Below, one piece after another: positions 24,822-37,200 of a stretch of 64,000 bases of DNA. The notes under the pieces were generated by a model, which saw only the letters and a list, made by a program, of their open reading frames with translations, had not been told where the DNA came from and did not search any database. A program made the translations under genes and the position numbers. Position 1 is the first letter of the stretch. Every line of letters starts with the position of its first letter. The stretch is from Megalonaias nervosa (taxonomy: Eukaryota; Mollusca; Bivalvia; Unionida; Unionidae), in NCBI GenBank assembly GCA_016617855.1, contig JAECUM010010999.1, positions 1-64,000 on the forward strand, in the 5' to 3' direction.

Positions 24822-25055
24822 ACAGTCTGATGTATACAAATCCATTCAAGGTACAGTTAAATGTACCAGTCTGATGAATACAAATCCATTCAAGGTACAG
24901 TTAAATGTACCAGTCTGATGTATACAAATCCATTCAAGATATAGTTAAATGTACCAGTCTGACGTATACCAATCCATTCAAGGTACAGTTTAATGTACCA
25001 GTCTGATATATACTAATCCATTCAAGGTATAGTTAAATTTACCAGTCTGATACGT
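24822..25055. repeat. Minisatellite, 44-bp unit, about five copies
   Basis: Unit CCAGTCTGATGTATACAAAT then CCATTCAAGGTACAGTTAAA and TGTA. Copies start near 24,822, 24,866 and 24,910 and onwards. Confidence 0.92.
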
Positions 25056-25256
25056 TAAATACTCTAGTCGGGTGGCTAAGTATTTACGGCATACCTGCTG
25101 AATTGATACACATACCAAAGATGCAGTCTTATAAATCGCCCTTTCACACAAGAGGAATAATTTTGAAGCTTTATCCAACTTGTCTTATCCTGAATATACG
25201 ATAACTATATCCATCTGTAATTTGCAATTTATTCGCCTAGTTATGGAAACGAAATC

Positions 25257-25460
25257 TGACTATAGAGCTGTCTTCGGTTTGGTTTTAGTGTTTTAAGTCA
25301 CAGTAATACACACGTGGGTCATTTTAGTTCCTATACAAACGAAGTAACTTGTCTTGCCAAAGGACCCACAGTAGTAGCAGACCCGTGCTGGTTCGATAGA
25401 AGGATTGGTACCCTTTTGCTCTCGTGTCTGGCGCACTAGCCACCGAGCCACCGTTGATGC
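25257..25460 (-). mobile_element. Second tRNA-derived SINE-like element
   Basis: Minus-strand reading begins CGGTGGCTAGTGCGCCAGAC (box A-like) and has CTATCGAACCAGC (box B-like) about 40 nt on. A body ending in CAGTAATAC...AAAACACTAAAACC follows. It is a different family from the 15.0-kb SINE. Confidence 0.5.
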
Positions 25461-26913
25461 TACCTCCATTTTTCACCTTTTATACATGCAGGTGAGTGCA
25501 AAGGATCTAGTTTACGTCAGGGGGTCACCTAATGAATATATTCTGCCTTAACAAAATTGAACAAGGGTTTCTTAAAGTAATGTTCTCTGTTGTTTTCAGA
25601 GGAAATTGTCTTCATAGGTGGTTTTAAGAACATGTGTCTTTGCTGTACATCATGAAACCATGTCACAATTAAATGATAACAACGAACTAATCAGCATACT
25701 CCTACAACCATATATGAGAACACTAGAGGAAAATCAATATGCACTGGCGTATTAAGACTAGGTCACAGTAATAGATGCTTAACGGAGCAGAAATATATAG
25801 ATCATATAAACGACTTTACAGTGTGTTTTTAACTGACCCTCTTTGTCAATGCGAATAGCGCTCGAATACACATTCAAAGGTCTGCCATTCGGTTCTTGCT
25901 GGAGATGAATAGTTCTCGTTATTATTGAGAACCACCTCATTGGCTGAAGCAGTCGCTGCATATTTAAAATCAGATCAAATAGACTGCGCTCTCAAAAAGA
26001 AATATTAATAAAAGAAATCAATCTCTGCCAATAAAATGGATTAAAATGTGACACAAAATGCAAAAGCCGCGTGACAGTTAATATTTATACGTAATACGCT
26101 CACTAGGATGCCGCATGTAAAATTAAACAGGCATCCAAAAATTGAGGCATTTGGCATTGTGCGGCGTACGCATAAGAGGTATGTGACACAATCACTATGT
26201 GTATGCAGTGCACTTACCTGTGGAAAGATCTAAACAAAATCTTAATTTACGGAGCAAAAAGTCCCACAGCGGAGCGTAAATAAATATTTGTTGCAATCTG
26301 TTTCAACTTAACTACCGCATAAAGAAACATTGACAGAGACATAGCTGGGCATATTGCTAGTTTTAGTGATAAAGGTCAAACTATATGTGCAAAAAATTTA
26401 AATATTCAAGTGTACCTACTTAAATAAAGGAAAATATACATTTCGATATTGGATATACCAACACGAAAGTAAGTGAGAACAAATTGCAACCAAAGTTAAT
26501 AGGTATGCACACTATTAAAGAATTAAAACTTATGAATCAACATAATATAAAGATAATCTATCGCTAAGAGACTTGGGGATTCATTTAATAACAATTTAAA
26601 CCAATACAGATTTTGAGTCGGTAACAATCAAGATTTGTATGAATTTTTCAATGACACTGAACAATGTTTGAAGATCACCAGTAGAAAACTCGTACAAGTT
26701 TTCTCGTAGAAGTACACATAGGCTTAATGATTAGACTTATGAAGAAACCCACAAAGTAGAGACAGGAGGTTGAGTATATATTTGTACCGTAGGAAAAAAA
26801 AATCCTCGAAAACAGTTAACTAGAGTCGAAATTGATAATGTCATCGAACTTTTCTCGACATTTTGCATACTAGATTTAGATAGAAGATAAGCCAAAGCAA
26901 AGTGTGCTAGGAT
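25461..26913. other. Non-coding interval
   Basis: Nothing recognisable. Confidence 0.45.
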
Positions 26914-27040
26914 AGAACATTTAACATTACACATGCATAGAACATTTAACATTACACATATATAGAAAATTTAACATTACACATATAAAGAACATTTCAC
27001 ACTACAAATATATAGAACATTTAACATTACACATATATGT
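26914..27040. repeat. 25-bp tandem array, left part
   Basis: Unit AGAACATTTAACATTACACA plus TATAT, about five copies. A further copy (GATCATTTAACATTACACAT) appears at about 27,950-27,975 after a 0.9-kb interruption. Confidence 0.9.
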
Positions 27041-27947
27041 GTTACGTGTCTAGGCTCGTACAAAAGTAACAAGAGACGGGTGAAGACAGCAAGCTTTGTA
27101 AAATTTAACAAATTAATTTATTTCCCTAGAAAAACAAGTTAAAAATAAGATAAAGGACTTACGGTTTACGAATCAAATCCAAAATTAATTCAAGAATAAA
27201 AGAAATAAAAGTCCTATCAATGAAAAGTCCTAAATGAATCACAGTTCGAATCCCGATGAAATTCCAAGATGGAAGGCGATGACGTATGCCGTAACCTTCA
27301 CAGTATTGTCGTGTCAACAGCTCCATGTTGAATCACAAAAAGATAATATTCCAATTTAGAATTTCTGAATAAATTTCGATAAATGCCTTTGTCCAAGAAT
27401 TCTGATGAGCACTAGTATTTTCCAGGGTAAATAAATTACTAATTCCAAAAACTAGAAAAATTCAACTAAAACTGGTCACAACAAAACACCTTTGAGCTTC
27501 AAAGGTTTAGAAACACAACTGGCAAATTATTATGATAACATGAGTTATAAGCCCGACTAAAACGCAAAACAGATTCCCGGATGGGGGTCAAAATTTCATC
27601 CCACTGGGAAAACCAAAAGTTTGTAACAATAAACACATGTTATTTTTCACGTACTCCAGGTATGGCCTTGATTCCACTAAATGAATCTTACTCTTAGAAT
27701 GAATAAAAAAATAAAAATAGTTGTTTACTAAAAGCCTTACTGATTTCTGAATCAAGGTCAACAATTAGATACAGTGTTTCAACTACTGGTTGTTTATCAG
27801 GTCAAACAGAACTGAATTGAATTTCTAAAAAAAATTCAAATCCAGTAGACAAAAGTATCACTACAATAACATGTAATGGAATAAAATAAAATTAAAAATA
27901 AATTAAAACTAACAAACAAGTAATTAAATTACATATACATAACATAT
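27041..27947. mobile_element. ~0.9-kb insertion splitting the 25-bp array
   Basis: Unique A+T-rich sequence starting near GTGTTACGTGTCTAGGCTCG interrupts the array, which resumes at about 27,950. No coding sequence or clear inverted ends were seen, so it is probably a non-autonomous element or the internal part of one. Confidence 0.4.
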
Positions 27948-27975
27948 GGATCATTTAACATTACACATATATAGG

Positions 27976-30079
27976 TATCTGTCACTGGAAGGAGGCTAGT
28001 AGATCTATTTACCTTAATAGGTTCAGAGCAATAAAGTTCGTATCAGTTAAATATAAAGAAAATAAATGTTTCTTTTATGCTACGAAGTCAGTGTTAAATA
28101 CTCCAAAACTGGAATCAGAAGCCGTAACAATACAATTTGAATTGAAGCATGAAGAAAAAGTATGTTGACATGTTAATTGTATTCGAATATGGCAGCCCTT
28201 ATGACCTTAGAGATGGAAGGAATCGCTATGTTTGTATGAAATATGTCAAGATTGTGGCCATCTCGAATTAGCATAAATCACAGATAGAAACAGATCCGTA
28301 AAAATTCCTTTGAATTTTTTTTTTTTTTTTTATACACCAGAAGCATTACAGAACACAAATTATTATGTTACATTTTATATGTAATATTAATGCTATAATG
28401 TCCGAAGAAAGTTCAATTGTAAAATTTTAAAATATATACACACAGCAACTAAATGTACTGTTACTTATTGTGATTCTGAAAGTATCAGTGATCCGCAAGT
28501 GCGATGCCTGGACCGTGCAGCTTCTGTGAGGGTGTGCATGGAGTGAAGACCTTGACAGATGGCTATGATACCGGCCAGATGGCTATGATACCGGTTGGTT
28601 TTAAAAATTGTATATTAAGATTTCTTTAGATTTAAACGACTATTTCAAGGACTACTCATTAGCTCTGGAAAATATAATCTGGACGGAAATAATTAATATC
28701 CTTTGTGAAATAAGTTGACAAAGGACTACAAAAAAGTACGAAACCATCCCTGTCAAAAACAAGTATACACGCTGTAACAGAAAGAGAAATGTGTCGTTAG
28801 CTACAAAAGTCTGAAGCTTTTCATACAGTCAGTCTTAAAACTGGAACAGACGCCCACAGCTGCACTGTTGATCAACAAGCATGATTAAACCCTGTTGAAT
28901 AAACACAACATCAACAACAACATCAACAACAAATTGAAACAAAAAGCAACACATTATTTTTAGAGACCTCCATAAATTTCTTCAAAATGTTTTATTGTGT
29001 CAACTTGATTTATCTTGCCATTATATAAAAGACTAATTCTTTAATAAAAAAAGGAAGGTTCTCCTTCCAAACTGTCTTGTTTTTTTTTTTAATTTTTGGC
29101 ATGCGACTAATTGTAAGCTGTTCCATTTGAGGTTTTACAGTCAAGCTAATGTGTGCAGTCCATATCAGTTTCAGATAATTTTCAAAGATATGAGTGCCAC
29201 ATATTCTTACCTGAACATTCTATAATCAAATTCATTTTCAGTTTTCATATTTTACCAGTTCAGACTCGTTAGTCTCCATAGTATTTTTATTGAAAAATTG
29301 GACTCGAACCAGCCATGTTGTGTTTGATAGCACCACGGTTTGGCTTTCACGGCATTGTCTGTGTTAAAATAGCCAATAAAAAACTACGTATTTCAAGTTG
29401 ATATTTTTGGAAAAAACACACTAGTGTGACCACTTCCATAATCTCATAATAGCGAAAAATTTGAAATTGCTAATATTTTTAAATATTATTATGCATATCC
29501 ACGGCCTCATTTAATGGTAAGCACACAATCATGAAATAGCTATTTAGGTCAACCGGATATAGCCAGCGTGATCATTGGAAATAATCCGGTTACTTTTCGA
29601 TGTTAGAAAAACAGATTTTGTTTTAACTGGTGCAAATTGATGGCTTCTATTAATTTCCCTTGAATTTTAAACACGCCAAAATATTAATACATTGCTATAT
29701 TAAATCACAATAGCTTATAGCTCTCTGAATTTTTTAACATGCTAAATGAGCTTGTTTGATTATATCTGTACCGGTTTATATATAACTTCGGAGTATCAAA
29801 TGATACAGCACTACCATGTAGTAAATGATAGCACATGCAGCCTCAAGGACGTGTTTGTGTTATGGTCACTTTCGTTAATTGATGATCCACGGGTTGCACA
29901 TTGTATGTGGCTTGCTTGCCAAATCGGCACAAGTCAAGGGAGATAGAGGCTGTGACGTTAATCAGGATCCAAAAAAGCAAAAAGGGGTGTAAACGTAATA
30001 TTGGCACTAATTACTTGCATTTGTTAATAAAGTATATTTATAAACGTTAGTCCTGGAATGTAAAAAATACAACACGATG
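27976..30079. other. Non-coding interval
   Basis: No gene is supported. T-run at 28,316-28,330 and a 19-bp tandem pair near 28,557-28,597 (AGATGGCTATGATACCGG). Confidence 0.45.
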
Positions 30080-31631
30080 AAGACTGTGATATCCATCACC
30101 TATTTCTTGCGACTGACATAGCGTGTCTTTCGTTATAGGAAACATTGGTTCATCTACCAATATCAACAGGAAATCTATGATGTACAGTTCCACACTTAAT
30201 TGATTGTTTAGTTATATCTTTTGGAATTGAGAGATAGGTCCCTTTTTCTAAGTCCAAATTAGTTTTAAATAACCTTTATTTAAGACATTTACATAACGTA
30301 TTGGTGTTGAGTGCCCAACATATCTGTATTGATCTTTTAGTTATAGTTATAGAACTTTTGTTAACCATTTAGCTGACACAAAACTTTGATTTCTCCATAG
30401 GTAACTTAACCCAAATTCGTCTAATATAGATTTTGCTTTTATTATCCGCTAATTTCCATAAGAATGAACATAACAATGTTTGCATACTAGAGAATACATA
30501 TGATAAGACATATTTTCTTCATGGGCACTAAATAATCTGACCCAATATTTTATCATGCTACTTCTAATATTAATAAGTAACTGCAACCGACCAAGTGCAC
30601 TGCATAGCATTTATAGAGGGGTACATTTCTGATATTCAGTATAATTCTAAAGAACGAAAGATGATTTTTTCAACTCTATTTGATCTTAAAAATCCTCAAA
30701 TTTCACTAGCATGTGTTAAAATCAGAAGAATGATCTGACTGAATAGTTTTAGCCACAATCAATAGACAAATCTAAATTGTATATACGCATTTCAAATAAA
30801 TGCATACCTTCAATAGCCATTGATACTATATATTTCAGGACATCGATGAACTTTACATTCTTGTGAAATATAAGGCCTAAGTAAATATTTCTATTCATAA
30901 ACAACATCAATATAGGCATTTTAATCTTAAATTTGTATGTCTCATTTTTTTCTTAACCAAATACAATATTTTTTCTCTGTATTGATAATAAGTTTCCAGT
31001 TATCGTAGATCTAACTGAACATATCAAGGGTACACTGCGAGCCAGCAGGAATTTCTGCTTCAAATATTGTGTCGTCCGTGTATTAAAGGTATGTTGTATT
31101 TAGCATCTTTACAGAGTCAGTATGTTTGAGGGCTTCAACGTAACATCAATGCCTTTTTACAAATAAAACTAATTTTAAGCCGTTTAAGAATAAGGAGAAC
31201 AATGCTAGAGATAAATGTTCCCTTTGTCATACATTTTTTCTAGGTCATTTAAGAATAAATATAACATTAATAGAGGTGAATTTTCCCATTCTCTTACACC
31301 TTTTGCAGTTAAAAATAAGCTGGAAAATTCATTACTTACACAGACACGTGATTTGATATCATTATAAGTACTGAATCTTACACTATTTCACTTTCCTCTG
31401 AAACAAACAGTCAGATTTATGCCATAATTCAACTCTCCATAAATTATGAAGACACTTTCGAAATCATCAAAAGTAAAACATTTCTTTTGTAAAGTATAAT
31501 AAATAACGTAGTACAAAAGAAAGATATTGTCGATTGTGGAATGGCCATTCATGAATCCAGCTTGAATCGATTGTAGAATGGCCATTCCTAAATCCAGCTT
31601 GACTCTCAGATAGTAATTTATCATCCTCAAG
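30080..31631 (-). mobile_element. LINE reverse transcriptase, C-terminal part, left of Polinton-2
   Basis: Minus-strand pieces read, from 31,625 downward: LSESQAGFRNGHSTID (RT motif 2-type), then FIIYGELNYGINLT, NDIKSRVCVSNEFSSLFLTA, a degenerate LND-LEK segment, the catalytic-site relic YTDDTIF (about 31,065), WKLIINTEKK, YLGLIFHKNVKFI, LGRLQLLINIRSSMIKYWVR and SILDEFGLSYLWRNQSF. A C-terminal QEIGDGYHSL, a Cys/His tail-type motif, lies near 30,090. The order matches ORF2 of a LINE common in marine invertebrates. The YADD box has become YTDD and many frames are broken. The N-terminal part lies beyond Polinton-2 at 54,795-55,230. Confidence 0.75.
31626..31631. repeat. Left target-site duplication of Polinton-2
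   Basis: CTCAAG directly before AGTAGTG. The right flank has CTCTAG, a 5 of 6 match. Polintons are known to make 6-bp duplications. Confidence 0.6.
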
Positions 31632-32090
31632 AGTAGTGATATGGAACACATTACGGACAAGGGCAAATACACGGACAAAACCCCCTGGGCACGTTTACCG
31701 ACAATGGGAATTTAACATGGGGAATATTGGGCCTGTATAACGACGAGGGAAAGTTGAGCCTGTATAGGGACAGCAGGAATGGAACAGGTGGGGTGACGTC
31801 ACGGTACTGGACATTGGCAACAATGCTGCAAGTGGCTGACCTCAGTCGGGCCAAAAATTGACAGCGGAAAATAAAAAGCTATAACGCTTGGCTGGGCGGG
31901 ATATATAACTTTATATAACGTGTGGCTGGGCTGGAACCCGTACCGTTCATACAATAAAAAAACACAAACATCGCCTGGCCGGGCGGGACATATCACTGGA
32001 TAGAAACAGACAAACAAATAAACAAAGACACAAATATGGCAAGAGAGCAAATCTTTTCGAGACATAGGAGGGGCCCTGAAAAGGGCCTTT
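31632..32090. repeat. Left terminal inverted repeat of Polinton-2
   Basis: Reverse complement matches 54,338-54,788 over about 450 bp. Shared blocks include GATATGTCCCGCCC-type repeats, GCCAATGTCCAGTACCGTGA, CGTCACCCCACCTGTTCCAT, CAATATTCCCCATGTTAAAT and GTAAACGTGCCCAGGG. The inner edge is the histone-type hairpin. Confidence 0.95.
32072..32087 (-). terminator. Histone-type 3' stem-loop (minus strand)
   Basis: Minus strand GGCCCTTTTCAGGGCC: a perfect 6-bp stem with a TTTC loop, preceded by CCAAA as in metazoan histone mRNAs. A GTCTCGAAAAGAT element follows about 8-20 nt downstream (32,049-32,068). It ends the leftmost gene of Polinton-2 and lies in the terminal repeat. Confidence 0.85.
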
Positions 32091-32116
32091 GGTTTTTTTT
32101 TGTTATCACCATTCAG

Positions 32117-32349
32117 TTAACATACAGGGCATCGGACGGACCTTCTTCGCTTCCTCAAACTTCGTCTGACATCTGGGCCGTAGATTAAGACTCTCTTCAG
32201 ACAGCCTTGTCTCTCCACATAGATCCTCGTTTCCAAAGGGCTGTATCAGTCATCTGAGTGATAACCCATGATGATTTGACATACATGGGATAGTCCGGGT
32301 GGAACAGCATCGACGATATGAGGATAGACGATTCTACGTTAGTCCACAT
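32117..32349 (-). pseudogene. Leftmost small gene of Polinton-2 with basic C-terminus
   Basis: Minus-strand start at 32,349 (MWTNVESSILISSMLFHPDY) runs about 50 codons to a stop. With one frame slip it continues as RRSLRKRRRSVRCPVC and ends at 32,117, just before the histone-type hairpin. A TATAAATA box lies about 45 nt upstream on the minus strand (about 32,395). The basic tail suggests nucleic-acid binding. It diverges from the next gene. Family unknown. Confidence 0.45.
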
Positions 32350-32522
32350 CTTGTGACGAGAACAGATGAAGGGAATGAAGTGAACCGCGGTTATTTATAG
32401 TGGAAGAATGGATCGAAACGGATTGAGTTATTTCACCAATACAAACACGCGTTACAAAATTCAGTCACAGTGCTGAGTTTGTCTTCGAATCCGAAGAGAG
32501 CTACCTGTGACGTCACATTCCC

Positions 32523-32532
32523 TATATAGGTG
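32523..32532 (+). promoter_or_regulatory. TATA box of left-arm plus-strand gene
   Basis: CTATATAGG about 45 nt before the ATG at 32,577, on the strand opposite to the leftmost gene. The two genes share a bidirectional promoter region of about 150 bp that also contains a CRE-like TGACGTCA at about 32,510. Confidence 0.5.
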
Positions 32533-32576
32533 CGCTAGCGTCTGTGCGCAGTGCATTTATGCGACAGAGTTAGAAC

Positions 32577-33030
32577 ATGATGGAAACTAAGAAGACGTGG
32601 AGACGAGAAGTGATGGCATATCATCGGCTACCACAAAAAACACGGTCCTACTTCCAGAAAAGACCGATTTTAATTGGGATTAGTGGATTTTCTCTCTTCT
32701 TCACAAGAATTTGTTCCAGTACCAGCGCCTTCGCCACCTTTTCCATCCTTACCACACGTCGAGGATTTTAAACAGAGACAGAAGGAAGAACTGGAGAAAT
32801 TTTTGCAGAAAGAAGCAGAACAAGCCTTTCTCCTTCAACAGCAACAGCGAGAAGAAGAATAGGCGAGAAAAAAAACGACAGAAATAAGAAGCAGAGAAGA
32901 AGCAATGTCTAGGAGAGAAGGAGGATAGTGAAAGTCAAACGGTGACGGTACTCTTACACATTTTGGCAGAGTTAAGGAGTCTGAAACAGATGTATCAGGC
33001 TTCTATATTACGACCCAAGAGAAAAAGACC
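32577..33030 (+). pseudogene. Left-arm small gene, Gln/Glu-rich coiled coil
   Basis: Starts MMETKKTWRREVMAYHRLPQ. A frame slip near 32,680 leads to LSSSQEFVPVPAPSPPFPSL and then KQRQKEELEKFLQKEAEQAF with QQQQREEE, a strongly predicted coiled coil, followed by Arg/Lys-rich sequence with stops. A degraded histone-type hairpin lies about 190 bp beyond (33,221). Family unknown; its neighbour is the divergently transcribed leftmost gene. Confidence 0.45.
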
Positions 33031-33220
33031 TTCGTGAACCATACAGTCCAACAATGTACACATACATGCTACATCTGAGATACCAAATCTAGTGATTTCT
33101 ACCAAATCATCGACAGTAGCAGGTCCAGAAGTAGGCTTTGGCCGTGGCAAAGGGATAAGGCTGTTAAAGCTCATTATTTCCCGCTCCTGAGTTTGCTGTT
33201 TTGAAAAACAAACACCCGAC

Positions 33221-33236
33221 AGTCCTCTTCAGGGCC
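33221..33236 (+). terminator. Histone-type 3' stem-loop, decayed stem
   Basis: AGTCCTCTTCAGGGCC followed by ACCCA, the canonical histone 3' flank. The stem has one G-T pair and one mismatch. TCTCTCGAAAAGAGATA (33,244-33,260) follows at histone-downstream-element distance. Confidence 0.75.
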
Positions 33237-33315
33237 ACCCACTTCTCTCGAAAAGAGATAGCATTCATTTTGCCAAAATCAATTAAAACTCAAAATCCCT
33301 TTTTGCCCCATGTAG

Positions 33316-33318
<3 letters not shown>

Positions 33319-33393
<75 letters not shown>

Positions 33394-33420
33394 TGAGTGT
33401 GTGTGTGTGTGTGTGTGTGG
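33319..33420. repeat. (GT)n microsatellite
   Basis: About 50 GT units with a CTGA interruption near 33,393. Confidence 0.97.
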
Positions 33421-33534
33421 GGTCTTTATTCTAAAAAATCAAAACCAAGAGACACGTTTTCTTTCTGTTATATTCTGGTACAAAAATGTACAATCCAATG
33501 TCACAACGCATCACTTTTAAAAGTTCATTATTCT

Positions 33535-34003
33535 TCTTCTTCTTTGTCTTTTTACTCACTCCTTCTTTTTGATTTTCTTCAGTGTCACAGGTTTTTCCTC
33601 CTCCTCTTCTTCCTCACTTTCTTTTCGTCTTCTTTTCTTCCCTTTCTTCTCTGTCTTAACGTGTCTGGGTTCTTCCGTTTGGAGGGTACCTCTTCTTCCT
33701 GTTCAGAACCTCTCTCTCTTCCTCCTACTCCTGTTGTTTCTTAGAGATGCCTGAAGATCAATGTCCTTTTTCTTGACAATGATAACATGTATCTTGACCT
33801 TTGTATCTTTTGACACTTGTCTTGCTTTGTTGACGGTCTGGACATTCTAAAGACCAATGCCCTTTCTTCTGGCAGATATAGCAAGTATCTTGACTTCTAT
33901 CTCGAAAGGAGGGGGAGTAGTCTGTCAGCGTATCTGAAGAAAGCCTTCTTATGACACCTCGCAAAGCTTTGATCAGAAGTTCGATTTGTATTGGCTCTTC
34001 CAT
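33535..34003 (-). pseudogene. CCHC zinc-knuckle protein
   Basis: Minus-strand start at 34,003 (MEEPIQIELLIKALRGVIRR). A first zinc knuckle, CYICQKKGHWSLEC, is intact. A second, CYHCQEKGH, is cut by TGA in the place of the usual Trp. A long Lys/Glu/Arg-rich tail follows to about 33,535 with further stops. Zinc knuckles of this form bind single-stranded nucleic acid; they are typical of retroviral gag and CNBP proteins and also occur in Polintons. It is divergent from polB, with about 220 bp between them. Confidence 0.6.
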
Positions 34004-34229
34004 CTTTCTGCTAGGATTGAGAGTGAAATGAATACTTGGAGGGAAGACACTGGCCCTTTATATAGGCAAGACACTAACCTTACATTAATATATAGGGGGC
34101 CGTAGAGTTTAACATGTAGTCATTTGACTTTTGGCACTGAAGATGAAACGATCGCATCATCTCGTTAAGAACTGAGAAGAAAGTAAAGGGCAGAAACGTG
34201 ACCTATCGCCTCGCACAGTAGCTGAACTC

Positions 34230-37200
34230 TTGGCTCAAATTCATGCCAGCGATTTTGAAGATGACATGACTGAACTAGAATCCAGGCCCAGAGAGTCTTC
34301 ACCAAACCAAAGTCCACAACCAGTAAATCCTGAAAAGTACTACCACATTCGAGAGATAACTAAACGCTCCTCTAGAAAATTTAGAACCACAGCCTACACG
34401 TACAAGGTGAAGTTTAAAGATTTCAAGTCCGACGTACCGCTGAAGAATGCAGAAGAGTTCATCACCGATGTATGGGATCTTTGTAAACCGCACTGAAACG
34501 GCAATGTCAAGCCAAAGAAGACGATCGCTTGACACTTTCCATTTATCACGACAGTCTGAAGTCCCCGGTTTGGATCGAGTTTAGTAGACCATCAGAACTG
34601 AACACTTCCAAAGTCATCGACAAGATTCAACACGTTCAGCAATCCAACGACAAGTTTCACATCACCGATGGAAAGACGGCACTGTACATGACCCACGTTT
34701 CTCTTCCCCAAGGGACCGAGCGCAAAAAGGTGTTATTGGTGGACGACATTCGTAGCACCAAAAGGAGTCTCGTCCGAATTAAGAACCCTCAAGACAAGAT
34801 GTGTTTAGCCAGGGCCATCGTGGTGGGACGAGCGTATGCCGAAAAGAACGACACAGCAGAATGGAACAGAGCCTGGTAAACTATTCAAAAATCGACCCAA
34901 GACAAACAACAAAAAGAAGCAGAATTCCTGTGACAGCAATCTGGGATATCCAAAGACGAACCCTGTGGCATTCCTGAAATTCAAAAATTTCAAGACGTCT
35001 TAGCTCCTCGGAACACCTTGAAAGTACAAACTCAAGAAGTGCCCGGACATCTGTTGTTTGGAGGCAAAAATTTCAAAGACGTAAAATACATTCTTTCATC
35101 ACGATAAACATTTCGATGTCATTACCAGTATCACCGGATTCCTGGGATACAGTTATTATTGTGAGAAATGTGACTATGGCGATAACAATCGAGAGCAACA
35201 CAAGCACTGTGGATTGAAATGTGAGGGATGTTTGGCCTCTAAACCCTGCCATGGCGAAGGACAACAACGAGTGCATTGCCCAACTTGTTAGCGCACTTTT
35301 GTCAGCCCAGCCTGTTACCAACAACATTTGAAGACGCAAGGTTCACAGCGGAAAAGTGGACAAGTTATGCGTACCAATATTGCCAAGGTACACTAATGTT
35401 CAGGAAAGAAACGATGTCACATTTGTCGCCAAATCGTGGACTTGCAACACGAATGCTACATTCAAAAATACCATTCCAAACATGAAGAAGAAGATGACCA
35501 GAATAAAGTAAATTTCATCCTTTTCGATTTCGAATGCATGCATTCTGCGTAACTCATCGAACGTTCGAGAAGTGCATCCAAGAACCTATCTTTAGTCATT
35601 GCCCCCACTGTAGCAAGATTCCTGGAGGACGTGAAAAAAAAATCTTTCGAGGACGAAAACAGGCTGACCGATTTTGCCCAATGGATCTTAAACCCCATCG
35701 ACGAGACGTGGAGCAAAGAGACATCGAACGATACAGAGATTGCCATTCATATGCCACGGTGATGGCTCACAATTTATTGGGATACGATGGCCAATTTCTT
35801 CTCAGATACAATACGGAAGAAAGCACCGAACGTCCTAAAGTCACTTTGTACGGAGCCAAAATCATTTTCGTGCAAGTGCGTTTAAAGATTCAATAAGTTA
35901 CTTGGTCATGCCATTGAGTCCAATGCCTAAAACGTTTGGAATGACAGAAATGGCCAAAGTTTATTTCTGAACTTTTTCAATACCGAAGCCAATCAACACT
36001 CCTTTCTACTCCACCTGCCTGATGCTCACTACTACGACCCCGACAACATGCGCACCGAACAACGAGAAGCTTTCTACGCTTGGTACTACTCTCACGCCTC
36101 GGACCCCTTCGACTTTCAGGAAGAAATGTTAAAGTATTGTCGTTCCGACGTGGACATTGTTTTGGCGATGCTGTGGAAAATTTCGATAACTGTTCATGGA
36201 ACACGGAGGGATCGATCCTTTGAAGAAATCCGGCACCATTGCCAAAGCTTGTTCCTTAGTGTACCGCAAAACGATTCATGCCCGAAAACACCCTAGCTGT
36301 CATACGCCCTCAAATGATGCACTTTGTCAAACGTCAATGCCTGGTCAGAGCCCTACGCTGGCTACATTACTTGTACGACAAGGAAGAGAACTGGATCAAA
36401 CACGCCCGAAACGGAGGACTCGAAAAGACCATCGGAACATATTCGGTTGATGACTGGGACTTAGAAAACCCCAAGATCGTGTACGAGTTTAACGGTTGCT
36501 TATTTCACGGATGTCCCATCTGCTACCCTCAACGTGACACTAAAAATAGGTTTTTACAACGGACCATGGAAGACTTGTACGAGGCCACATGTCAGCGGCG
36601 CTTGAAGTTAGAACAGCAAGGATAGCACATGGTGGAAACACGAGTACGATCACCGTTTGAAAACCGATCCCGAGTTTAAACCCATCCTGGAAAGTTACAA
36701 GCTGGTGGACCCTCTGAACCCGCGGGACAGTTTGCACTGAGGATGGACGAATGCCACCTGTTTGCTGTACTACGCCGACGAGGAGAAAGAAAAAGAAATC
36801 AGATACTTGGACGTGTGTTCGCTGTATCCTTACAGGTGCAAATATCGTCACTTTACCACAAGTCACCCACAATTGCTGTCGGAACTCATAGGCCTTGAAA
36901 ACATTCGACAATACGAAGGATTGAGTAAATGTAAATTCGTGACCCCCATGGACTTGCATCATCCCGTCTTACCTCACCATTGCCAAGGAAAACTGATGTT
37001 TCCCTTTTGTCATACTTTTGCCGAAACGTGCAACCAAGACCAACATTGTCAGCACACCCAGGTAGAACGCGCCTTGACGGGAACGTGGGTCAGCGTGGAA
37101 TTGTTTAAAGCTCCAGACCTGGGATACCACTAGGGTGACGAGACTCAAAAACGCATGTTTGCATACTACATAGATGCCTTTTTTAAACGGAAACAAGAAG

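Noticed and set aside
33201..33744. Cys-Val repeat and Ser-rich proteins
   Set aside because: Products of the (GT)n run and of the complement of a Lys/Glu-rich coding tail on the other strand.
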